A stretch of 49,722 bases of DNA from Actinoplanes palleronii. Its GTDB lineage: Bacteria; Actinomycetota; Actinomycetes; Mycobacteriales; Micromonosporaceae. A program made the translations under genes and the position numbers. The notes below the pieces were generated by a model that was given only the letters and a program-made list of their open reading frames with translations, was not told where the DNA came from and made no database searches. The stretch covers positions 1-49,722 of the forward strand of contig NZ_BOMS01000111.1 of NCBI RefSeq assembly GCF_016862315.1, in the 5' to 3' direction. Below are positions 34,123-41,490 of this stretch, piece after piece (positions within the stretch are counted from its first letter, which is position 1; the number at the start of each line of letters is the position of its first letter).

Positions 34123-34232
34123 GGGCCTTGCTGACAGGACCAATGTTTCCGTTTCCGCAGCTCCGGCGCGATCGAGCAGTCCCCCGGACCGCACTCGATC
34201 CACCCCCGGAGTACGGGTGGGGAAAACCCCCG
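34123..34232 (-). promoter_or_regulatory. conserved leader of the SYGDN-repeat gene
   Basis: Counterpart of 33675-33788. The box reads GGGGGTTTTCCCCACC (34231-34216), 118 bases before the ATG, and is followed by CTCGATCGCGCC, CGGAAACATTG and GCAAGGCCC. It is 45-60 bp from the divergent gene at 34277, so one site could serve both directions. Confidence 0.6.
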
Positions 34233-34276
34233 CCCGGAGGCGCTGACGTAGTGTTCGGTTCCGGTGTTACAGGCAC

Positions 34277-35416
34277 ATGGGGGATGAGCTGGTGAGCAAC
34301 TACGCGGTCGACGACGACGGCAACGTCCTGATCCGGACCTGGGCCGCCGGTCACGGGCACCTCGCGGCGGTCGTCGCGGCGATCCCGGAGTCCGCGCCGA
34401 GGCTGCACCGGCTCGATCTGGCCGCGCAGCTGTCCGGCCTGGCGGACACGCTGTGGCGCTGCTACACCCATCCGGCCAGCGCGGCCGCGAGCACCGAGCC
34501 GCACACCGAGGGCTGGCGCCGGCAGCAGAGCCGGGACAGTTTCGGTACGGTCGCCGACGCGATCCGCGCCCCGCACCTGGTCGACGGCGACGGTTACCTG
34601 GTCGTCGAGTACGACCCGGTCCAGGAGTACGCGAACCGCGTCGGCCGGGCCCTGCACACGATCGGCGACGAGGCCCTGTCGCAGGCGGTCGTGGCGGACG
34701 TGGACGCGGAGCGGGACGCCGTCGAGCGGGCCGAGCTCGGTGACCTGACCGGCCGGGCGGTGCAGGCGGTGACGCTGAGCCGTACCGATGCCAGCCCGGC
34801 GCAGGTGGCCGCGGCCGACGCGGTGCTCGACAAGGATCCGCTCGGTGGCAGTGAGCTGTTCCGCGAGCTCGAACCGACCGCCGCGGCGGTGGCGGCGGCG
34901 CACTGGCTCAAGGCGGCGGCGGACGTGACCGCCGACCTGACCGGCATCCCGGCCGAGCAGGTCGTGGTGGCCGCAGACGACCTGGAGTCGTTGCCGTACC
35001 GGACGCCGACGGTGGTACTGGAGCTGTTCGCGGCCGGTGGCTCACCACATCAGCTGGTCGTCGACCTGGTCGGCGACGCGATGCTGATCGCCGAGGGGCT
35101 GGCACCGGGGACGGTCATCTTCGCCGGTGGCGAGGGCCGGTACGAGGAAGCCGACGAGCCGGACCTCGACGACGACGATGACGATGACGACGATGTGGAG
35201 CCCGGAGTGCTGGCCGGGGAGCCGGTGCGGATGACGCCGCTGGACCCGTCGCGCCCGGCCCGCGATCTGCTGGAGGACCTGCTGATCGGGATCCACGGCT
35301 GCCAGCTGCTCTACACCGACTTCAAGGAGGACGAGGGCGCGGGCGCCGGCGCGAACGAGGCGTTCCGCGAGGCGGTCCGCACCCGGGCGGCGAAGGACCG
35401 CAGCCGCCTGCTCTGA
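34277..35416 (+). CDS. hypothetical protein with poly-Asp stretch
   Basis: This 379-residue soluble, strongly acidic protein has no motif I recognise. Residues 291-308 are EADEPDL followed by nine Asp, a run suited to bind divalent metal or a basic partner; the DNA here is a GAC/GAT repeat prone to slippage. Residues 1-285 are predicted alpha/beta with many Ala/Val helices (ERAELGDLTGRAVQAVTLSR). The C-terminus is again helical. ATG 34277 has a weak site; GTG 34292 is preceded by GGGGGATGAG and is a good alternative. Divergent from the SYGDN-repeat gene with a 178-bp gap, which suggests shared control. Confidence 0.7.
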   Translation: MGDELVSNYAVDDDGNVLIRTWAAGHGHLAAVVAAIPESAPRLHRLDLAAQLSGLADTLWRCYTHPASAAASTEPHTEGWRRQQSRDSFGTVADAIRAPHLVDGDGYLVVEYDPVQEYANRVGRALHTIGDEALSQAVVADVDAERDAVERAELGDLTGRAVQAVTLSRTDASPAQVAAADAVLDKDPLGGSELFRELEPTAAAVAAAHWLKAAADVTADLTGIPAEQVVVAADDLESLPYRTPTVVLELFAAGGSPHQLVVDLVGDAMLIAEGLAPGTVIFAGGEGRYEEADEPDLDDDDDDDDDVEPGVLAGEPVRMTPLDPSRPARDLLEDLLIGIHGCQLLYTDFKEDEGAGAGANEAFREAVRTRAAKDRSRLL

Positions 35417-35431
35417 CCGGGGTGAAGCGAA

Positions 35432-35463
35432 GGCCGGTCCTCGCCCCAAGGCGAGGACCGGCC
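35432..35463. terminator. bidirectional intrinsic terminator
   Basis: A perfect 14-bp stem (GGCCGGTCCTCGCC, loop CCAA, GGCGAGGACCGGCC) is followed by CAAAAACATCA. It lies between the convergent poly-Asp and cupin genes; the A-run gives a T-run for the minus strand upstream side only weakly. Confidence 0.8.
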
Positions 35464-35471
35464 CAAAAACA

Positions 35472-35930
35472 TCACTCAGTCGGCGGCGGGCCCGCGACCC
35501 GGACCTTGAACGCGTCCGCGGACGCCAGGATCGCCCCGATGTCGAACGACGCCGGCGCCTCGTCCACGCTGGAGACCGGCGAACTGTTGCTGGTGAACCA
35601 CTCCTCGACCTGCCCGGGAGCGAACACCGCGGCCAGCCGCGCCGTCTCGCTGCGCACCAGATAGCTGTGCGCCACACCCCGCGGCCCGTAAGCGGCCTGA
35701 CCCGGCTCCAGGTCGAACTTCTCGTCGCCGACGAAGAAGCGGATCTTGCCGTCCAGGACGATCCAGACCTCTTCCTCGCCCTCGTGGACGTGCATCGGCG
35801 GGGCGTGGCCCGCGGAGTCGGTGAACTCGATGACCGACAGGCTGCCGCCGGTCACCTTGCCGGGCACGAGCACCTTGGCCTGCCCGCCGAGGAACCAGAA
35901 CGGGGACCCGGTCTCCGGGAATGCGGTCAT
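35472..35930 (-). CDS. small cupin-domain protein
   Basis: This 152-residue protein is a single-domain cupin. Motif 1 is HAPPMHVHEGEEEVWIVLDG with metal ligands His, His and Glu. Motif 2 is YGPRGVAHSYL with the fourth His. Such proteins bind Fe, Mn or Zn and may be dioxygenases, isomerases or binding proteins. It is the last gene of a four-gene minus-strand operon and its ATG overlaps the preceding stop (ATGA), so its level is coupled to the hydrolase before it. Confidence 0.85.
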   Translation of the reverse strand: MTAFPETGSPFWFLGGQAKVLVPGKVTGGSLSVIEFTDSAGHAPPMHVHEGEEEVWIVLDGKIRFFVGDEKFDLEPGQAAYGPRGVAHSYLVRSETARLAAVFAPGQVEEWFTSNSSPVSSVDEAPASFDIGAILASADAFKVRVAGPPPTE

Positions 35931-36892
35931 TTTTTGTTACCTTTCAGGAACGTGAGGAGCAGGCTGGTCATCTCAGCCGGGTGTTCTTCGTAGATCCAGT
36001 GGCCGGAGTCGGCCACCGTGACCGGCGTGACGTGCCGGGCGTATTCCTTGGCCTTCTCGCCGACCAGTGGCCCGAGGCTGCCGGACGCGCCGATCGCGAG
36101 CACCGGCATGGTGAGCTTGATCTTCTGGTTGCGGGCGTTGTCCGTCATGTCCTGCGGAAACGTGCGGAACCAGGCGAGGTTCGCGGCCAGATGGCCGGGT
36201 TCGCTCAGGTGCCTGGCGAACACCGCGACCTCGGCCGGGGTCACCGAGCCCTTCTTGACCTCGAGGTTGTCGATGAACTTGTCGGTCCACAGCTGCTCGC
36301 GGCCCTGGATCAGCTGCTCCGGCATGCCGTTGGTGAGCGCGAAGAAGCCGAAGTGCCAGGCGCCGGGCCCGTCCTTGGTCAGCGACGGGAAGTCGTAGAT
36401 GCCCGGGTCGGGGATCGGTGCCTCGCTGAGCACGAGCTTGGTCACGTCGGCGCGGTGCGCGGCGGCGTACGCGTAGGCGACCATGGTGCCGATGTCGTGC
36501 CCGACGATCCGGACGTTGGAGGTCCGGCCGAGCTGGGTGAGCAGCCCGTGCAGGTCCGCGGCCAGGGTCTTCTTGTCGTAGCCGGTCGCCGGGGCGTCAC
36601 TGCCGCCGGCGCCGCGCAGGTCGGGGGCGATGACCGTGTAGTGCTCGGCCAGGGCCGGCATGATGTGGTGCCACTCGTACCAGGTCTGCGGGTAGCCGTG
36701 GATCAGGACCAGGGTCGGCCCGTGCCCGCCGATCACGTAGTGGATGCCGACCGCGCCGACCTGCGTCGTGTGCTCGCTGAACCCGGCCGGGATCTCCTCC
36801 ACCGCGGAGGCGGAGGGAGCGACGGAAGCAGCGGAGGAAGCCGGGACGAGGAAGGCGACGGCGGCGGTGATCGCGGCCAGGACCAGCTTCAC
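35927..36892 (-). CDS. secreted epoxide-hydrolase-like alpha/beta hydrolase
   Basis: This 321-residue protein has an N-terminal signal peptide (hydrophobic 2-22, Ala-rich cleavage region) and a complete alpha/beta-hydrolase fold. The oxyanion loop is IHGYPQTWYEW, the nucleophile is Asp in VGHDIGTMVAY (Asp rather than Ser, as in epoxide hydrolases and dehalogenases) and the base is His in DSGHWIYEEHP. The HGYPQTW motif is characteristic of epoxide hydrolases. Its gene overlaps its neighbours by four bases on each side. A secreted epoxide hydrolase in an operon with SDR and cupin genes suggests breakdown or modification of an external small molecule. Confidence 0.85.
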   Translation of the reverse strand: MKLVLAAITAAVAFLVPASSAASVAPSASAVEEIPAGFSEHTTQVGAVGIHYVIGGHGPTLVLIHGYPQTWYEWHHIMPALAEHYTVIAPDLRGAGGSDAPATGYDKKTLAADLHGLLTQLGRTSNVRIVGHDIGTMVAYAYAAAHRADVTKLVLSEAPIPDPGIYDFPSLTKDGPGAWHFGFFALTNGMPEQLIQGREQLWTDKFIDNLEVKKGSVTPAEVAVFARHLSEPGHLAANLAWFRTFPQDMTDNARNQKIKLTMPVLAIGASGSLGPLVGEKAKEYARHVTPVTVADSGHWIYEEHPAEMTSLLLTFLKGNKK

Positions 36893-37677
36893 AGGGTGGT
36901 CACCAGGCCGCCGTCGATGGTGAAGTCGGCGCCGGTGACGTTCGCGGCCCGGTCGCCGGCCAGGAAGACGACCAGGTCGGCGACCTCGTCGGGGGTGGTG
37001 AATCGACCGGTCACCGCGCCGCCGGCGGCCTGCTCCGCGATGGCGGCCGGGTCACCGCCGGTGGCCTTCGCGATGGTCGCGGCGACACCGCCCTCACCCA
37101 GCCACAGCGCGGTCGAGACCGGTCCGGGGCTGACCGTGTTGACCCGCACGCCGGACGGCCCGAACTCCTTGGACAGCGACTTGGACAGGCTGGACAGCGC
37201 GGCCTTGGCGGCGCTGTAGTCGAGCACCAGCGGGTCGGGCAGCACGGCGTTGACCGAACTGACCGTGACGATGCTGCCGCCGCCGCCCTCGATCAGGCGG
37301 GGGAGCGCGGCCCGGGTCATCCGGACCGCGGACAGCAGGTTGATGGTCAGCGTGGTGTGCCACTCGTCGTCGGTGACCGACAGGAACCCGCCGAGCCGTG
37401 GCTGGACCGCGCCGACGTTGTTGACCAGCACGTCCAGACGCCCGAACGCCGCGATCGCCCCCTCGACGACCTCGGTGGCGCCGTGCGGGTCGGTGAGGTC
37501 CGCCGCGACCGCGCGCACCTTCCCGGTCTCCTCGAGGGCCTTCAGCTCGACCGAGCCACCCTTGGAGACCGCGACCACTGACGCACCCTCCTCGACCAGG
37601 GCGCGCGTGACGGCCAGGCCGATGCCCCGGCTCGCCCCGGTGACGATCACGCTCTTACCGGACAGACCAAGATCCAT
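36889..37677 (-). CDS. SDR family oxidoreductase
   Basis: This 262-residue classical SDR has TGASRGIGLAV as cofactor loop, NNVGAVQP, the catalytic Ser in VSSVNAVLP and YSAAK (LDYSAAKAALSS). The C-terminal GRFTTPDEVADLVVFLAGD and GADFTIDGG are standard. It probably acts on the same substrate as the flanking hydrolases. ATG 37677 has GAGGGGG upstream. Overlaps the epoxide hydrolase gene by four bases (ATGA). Confidence 0.9.
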   Translation of the reverse strand: MDLGLSGKSVIVTGASRGIGLAVTRALVEEGASVVAVSKGGSVELKALEETGKVRAVAADLTDPHGATEVVEGAIAAFGRLDVLVNNVGAVQPRLGGFLSVTDDEWHTTLTINLLSAVRMTRAALPRLIEGGGGSIVTVSSVNAVLPDPLVLDYSAAKAALSSLSKSLSKEFGPSGVRVNTVSPGPVSTALWLGEGGVAATIAKATGGDPAAIAEQAAGGAVTGRFTTPDEVADLVVFLAGDRAANVTGADFTIDGGLVTTL

Positions 37678-37703
37678 AACCAAACCCCCTCAGGTGTACG
37701 AAC

Positions 37704-38501
37704 TCAGAGCGCCTGGGCGCGCAACCACGTCAGAGCGGTGTCCGCGACCTCGCGCCACCCGTTGTCGATGGTCAGCGAGTGGCCCTTGTCCGGGAACTCG
37801 GTGATGTCGGTGACCGCCTCGGAGTGCCGGTACTGCTTGAGCGTCGCCCGCACCACCGCCTCGGGCACGGTGTGGTCCTTGCCGCCGGTCATCAGCAGCA
37901 GCGGGCCGCGCGACTGGTTGCCGGTGTCGACCTTCGCGGGGGAGTGCGGGCTGAAGTTCGCGGCGGCCGCCTCGAACAGCGGCTTGCCCGGCGCCGGGAT
38001 GGTCCACTGCTCGAACAGCGCGTCCGACTCGGCCTCCGGGATCGCGTTGCCGAACGCGAACCGGAACTGCTCGGCGGTCAGCGACACCGCGCGGTGCTTG
38101 TTCGCCGGGTTCTTGAACACCGGCAGGGTGGCGCGCAGCGCGGAGAGCGGCAGCGGCAGCACGCCCTTGATCTGCGCGGCGTCGATCGCGACGGCGGCGC
38201 GGGCCAGGTCCTGCCCGAGCAGCTTCTGCGCGATCATGCCGCCGAACGAGTGACCGATCAGGATCGGCGCCGAGTCGAGCGTCTTGATGATCCCGGCGAA
38301 GTGCTCGACGACGTCGTCGATGCCGTGGTCGGCGATGCTCTCCGGGTTCTCCCGGGCCTCGGCCACCGAGTCCGGGTCACCGGGCCAGCCGGGCGCGATC
38401 GGCGCGTAGCCCTCCGCGGTGAACAGGTCGATCCACGGGTTCCACGAGGTGGCGTGCAGCCACAGCCCGTGGATGAAAACGATCGGGGTAGGTGTCGTCA
38501 T
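37704..38501 (-). CDS. alpha/beta hydrolase
   Basis: This 265-residue cytoplasmic serine hydrolase has the oxyanion motif FIHGLWLHATSW, the nucleophile Ser in LIGHSFGGMIAQ, the acid in GGKDHTVPE and the His in FPDKGHSLTID. HGLWLHATSWNPW is a pattern common in actinomycete esterase/lipase-like proteins. It is the first gene of the four-gene operon, 26 bp before the SDR, and divergent from the first LAL regulator (133-bp gap). Confidence 0.88.
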   Translation of the reverse strand: MTTPTPIVFIHGLWLHATSWNPWIDLFTAEGYAPIAPGWPGDPDSVAEARENPESIADHGIDDVVEHFAGIIKTLDSAPILIGHSFGGMIAQKLLGQDLARAAVAIDAAQIKGVLPLPLSALRATLPVFKNPANKHRAVSLTAEQFRFAFGNAIPEAESDALFEQWTIPAPGKPLFEAAAANFSPHSPAKVDTGNQSRGPLLLMTGGKDHTVPEAVVRATLKQYRHSEAVTDITEFPDKGHSLTIDNGWREVADTALTWLRAQAL

Positions 38502-38634
38502 GCCCGCAGCACATCACCGGGCCGGATGGCTTCGAATCAGGGAAAGACCACAGTCCGGGTTTCTGGCTTGCGCCGGTCACTGGGGGATTTCTAGAGTCGT
38601 GCGACGGCGGCTGCCGCGACGCCAAGGAGCGATC

Positions 38635-41415
38635 TTGACGAGTGGTGACCTTTTCGTCGGCAGGTTACGGGATACCGCACGGCTGCGCGACTGCGCCGAC
38701 CAGGTCCGGGCCGGTGCGTCCTGGCTGGCCGTGGTCGAGGGCGAGGCCGGGATCGGCAAGACCTCGCTGGTGCGCCGCAGCGCCGCGTCCCTCGACGACT
38801 TCACGGTCCTCTGGGCCACCGGTGACCCCGCAGAGACCGATCTTCCGTACGGCGTGATCGAGCAACTGGCCCGTCGCGCCGGTCCGGCCGCCCTGCGGGA
38901 GTTCCCGGAGCTGACCGCGCCGGCCGCCGAGACCGGTCCGCACGTGCTCGGCGGGCAGTTGCTGCTCCTGCTGGGCGCGCTGCAGCAGCGCGGTGCCCCG
39001 GTCGCGGTGATCGTGGACGACCTGCAGTGGGCCGATCGGCAGTCGATCCAGGTGCTGGGGTTCGTGCTGCGCCGGCTGTGGGCCGACCGGGTGCTCACCG
39101 TGCTGGTCACCCGGCCGGACGGCGGGGCGGCCGCCGAGACGGTGGACCGGCTGTTGCGCTCCACCGATCGAGCGATAAAGGTTGATCTTGGCGGTCTTGA
39201 CGACAGCGAAGTCGCACAGTTCGCGAACGCCCTGGTCGACGGCGCCCTGGCGCCGGCCCTGAGCGAGCGGCTGTACGAATACACCCGCGGCCACCCGCTG
39301 CACGTCCGCACCGTGCTCGCCGAGGTGCCCGCCGACGTGCTGCGCGACGGGGTGCTGGAACGCTGGCCGGTGCCCCGCTCGCTGCTGACCGGCCTGCGGG
39401 CGCAGCTCGACCACCTGCCGGCCGAGTCGCGCGAGCTGCTGGAGGCGATGGCGGTGCTGGACACCCGGGCCCCGCTGGCCGCGGCCGGGCGGCTCGCCGG
39501 AGTCCCGGACCCGGCCCGCGCCCTCGGCCCGGCCCTGACCGCCGGCCTCGTCCAGTGGTCGCCCACCGAACCGGAGAGCCCGGTCGCGTTGGTGCACGCC
39601 CTGCACCGGGACGCGATCTACGACACGCTCGCCCCGGACCGGCGCCGGACCCTGCACGCCGCCGCGGCCGAGCTCGTCGACGCGGCCGCGAGCTGGGCAC
39701 ACCGGGTCGCGGCGGCCACCACCACCGACGAACACCTCGCCGCCGACCTGGAACGCTCCGGGATGGCGGAGGCCGCCAGCGGGCGCAGCGCGGTGGCCGC
39801 CACCCGCCTGGGCTGGGCGTCGTCGCTGTCCGCGGCCCGCACCGACCGGGAACGCCGGCTGCTCGCCTCGTGCGCCCAGACGCTGCGCACCCAGCAGCCG
39901 ACCGGCATCCCGCAGCTGCGCCAGCAGGTCGAGGACTGTTCGCCGGGCGCGCTGCGCAGCTGCGTCCTCGGGATCATGGACCTGACGTCGGGCCGGTTGC
40001 CGGCCGCCGAGGCGCACCTGACCCAGGCCTGGGACCAGGCCCGGCCGGTGCCGGAGAACGGCTGGGTGGCCGCGCTGGCCGGCACGTTCCTGGCCCAGAT
40101 GATGATCTGGACCGGCCGGGGCGGCGAGGCGACCGAGATCGCCCGGCGCACGCTGACGATCGGCGGTCTCGATCCGGCCACCGTCGACCTGATCCGGGCG
40201 CTGCAGGCGACCGGCCGGATGTGGCACGAGGGCCCGCGCGCCGCGCTCGGCGACCTCACCCACCTGCCGGCGTCGAGCACCGCGGCGCGCAACGACACCC
40301 TGGACACCCTGGCGACCCGCGGCGTCATGCGGCTGTTCCTGGGCGATCTCCCGTCGGCGCTCGCCGACCTGTCGACCACCGCGCTGCGCGACCGGCAGGG
40401 CGCCGCGTCCAAGCTCGGCCCGGCGACCCTCGCGCTGCAGGCCGTCGTGCAGTACCTGACCGGCGAGTGGGACGAGAGCGAGTCCGCCGCCGAACGGGCC
40501 CTCGCCGTGGCGCAGGCCCAGGAGCTGCTGGCCTTCGAGTCGGCGGCCCGGTTTGCGATGGTCTGCGTCGACGCCGGCCGTGGCGACTGGGAGCGTGCCC
40601 AGCGGCGCCTCGGCGAGCTGGGCGACCTGGTGCAGGTGCTCGGCTCCGCCCCGGAGACCGTCTACTCGTCGCTGGCCGCGGCGACCATGGCGCAGGCGCG
40701 CGCCGACCATCCCGGCATGCTGGACGCGCTGCGGCCGCTGCTCGACGACAGCGGCGGCTACCGCCTGCGGTACCAGCCGTTCTGGCTGTGGCAGCAGTCG
40801 ATGCTCGTCGAAGCCCTGACCGGAACTGATCAGCTGAACGACGCTGCGGCCGCGCTGCGTGACCTGCGCGCCCGGCACGACGGCACCGGCTATCTGCGCG
40901 ACGTGGTGGCCCGGCTGGCCGGCCGGCTGGCCGAGGCCCGGAACCACCCCCTGGACGCCGTGGAGATCTATCAGCAGGCCCTCGCGGTCGAGGTGGACGC
41001 GGGCACCGCGCCGCTGCACCGGGCGATGCTGGAACACGCGCACGGCAAGCTGCTGCTGGCCACCGGCGCCACGTCGCGGCGGGACGCGGCGACCTGGCTG
41101 CACCACGCGCACCGGCGCTTCGGTGCGCTGCTGGCCGAGCCGTTCCGCCAGCGGTGCGCGGCCGACCTGGCCGCGAGCGGGCTGACCGCGTCCGAGAACG
41201 ATCCCGGTGGCCGGCCGACGCTCACCGAACGGGAGACGTCGGTGGCGTACGTCATCGCGAGCGGGCGCACCAACCAGGAAGCCGCCGCGGAGCTCTACGT
41301 CAGCCAGAAGACCGTCGAGTACCACCTGTCCAACATCTACGCCAAGCTCGGCATCTCGTCCCGGCGGCTGCTCGCCGACGCGCTGCGCGGACCGGACCCC
41401 GGGTCGGACGCTTAG
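38635..41415 (+). CDS. LAL-family LuxR transcriptional regulator
   Basis: This 926-residue regulator has an N-terminal AAA-type ATPase: Walker A GEAGIGKTSLV (35-45) and Walker B VAVIVDDLQWADRQS. A long helical TPR-like middle region follows, then a C-terminal LuxR HTH (LTERETSVAYVIASGRTNQE then SQKTVEYHLSNIYAKLGI). LAL proteins activate catabolic or secondary-metabolite genes when a ligand binds. The start is a TTG at 38635 with an AAGGAG site six bases upstream; the longer open frame has no support. It stands divergent from the hydrolase operon and is its likely regulator. Confidence 0.88.
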   Translation: MTSGDLFVGRLRDTARLRDCADQVRAGASWLAVVEGEAGIGKTSLVRRSAASLDDFTVLWATGDPAETDLPYGVIEQLARRAGPAALREFPELTAPAAETGPHVLGGQLLLLLGALQQRGAPVAVIVDDLQWADRQSIQVLGFVLRRLWADRVLTVLVTRPDGGAAAETVDRLLRSTDRAIKVDLGGLDDSEVAQFANALVDGALAPALSERLYEYTRGHPLHVRTVLAEVPADVLRDGVLERWPVPRSLLTGLRAQLDHLPAESRELLEAMAVLDTRAPLAAAGRLAGVPDPARALGPALTAGLVQWSPTEPESPVALVHALHRDAIYDTLAPDRRRTLHAAAAELVDAAASWAHRVAAATTTDEHLAADLERSGMAEAASGRSAVAATRLGWASSLSAARTDRERRLLASCAQTLRTQQPTGIPQLRQQVEDCSPGALRSCVLGIMDLTSGRLPAAEAHLTQAWDQARPVPENGWVAALAGTFLAQMMIWTGRGGEATEIARRTLTIGGLDPATVDLIRALQATGRMWHEGPRAALGDLTHLPASSTAARNDTLDTLATRGVMRLFLGDLPSALADLSTTALRDRQGAASKLGPATLALQAVVQYLTGEWDESESAAERALAVAQAQELLAFESAARFAMVCVDAGRGDWERAQRRLGELGDLVQVLGSAPETVYSSLAAATMAQARADHPGMLDALRPLLDDSGGYRLRYQPFWLWQQSMLVEALTGTDQLNDAAAALRDLRARHDGTGYLRDVVARLAGRLAEARNHPLDAVEIYQQALAVEVDAGTAPLHRAMLEHAHGKLLLATGATSRRDAATWLHHAHRRFGALLAEPFRQRCAADLAASGLTASENDPGGRPTLTERETSVAYVIASGRTNQEAAAELYVSQKTVEYHLSNIYAKLGISSRRLLADALRGPDPGSDA

Positions 41416-41490
41416 GGTCCGGCCCTAGGGCCCCCAGTGCCGCCCGGATGGTCCCCTTGACCTGAGGCGGAACATGGGGGTCGGTGCGAC

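Noticed and set aside
31784..34903. A 1039-codon open frame on the minus strand covering the small-protein region
   Set aside because: It has long Thr, Arg and Pro runs, runs antisense to the kinase and the poly-Asp gene, and has no domain. It is a shadow of high-GC coding.
38665..41325. An 886-codon minus-strand frame under the first LAL gene
   Set aside because: Antisense shadow; Arg/Gly/Gln-rich with no motif, while the plus strand encodes a clear LAL regulator.
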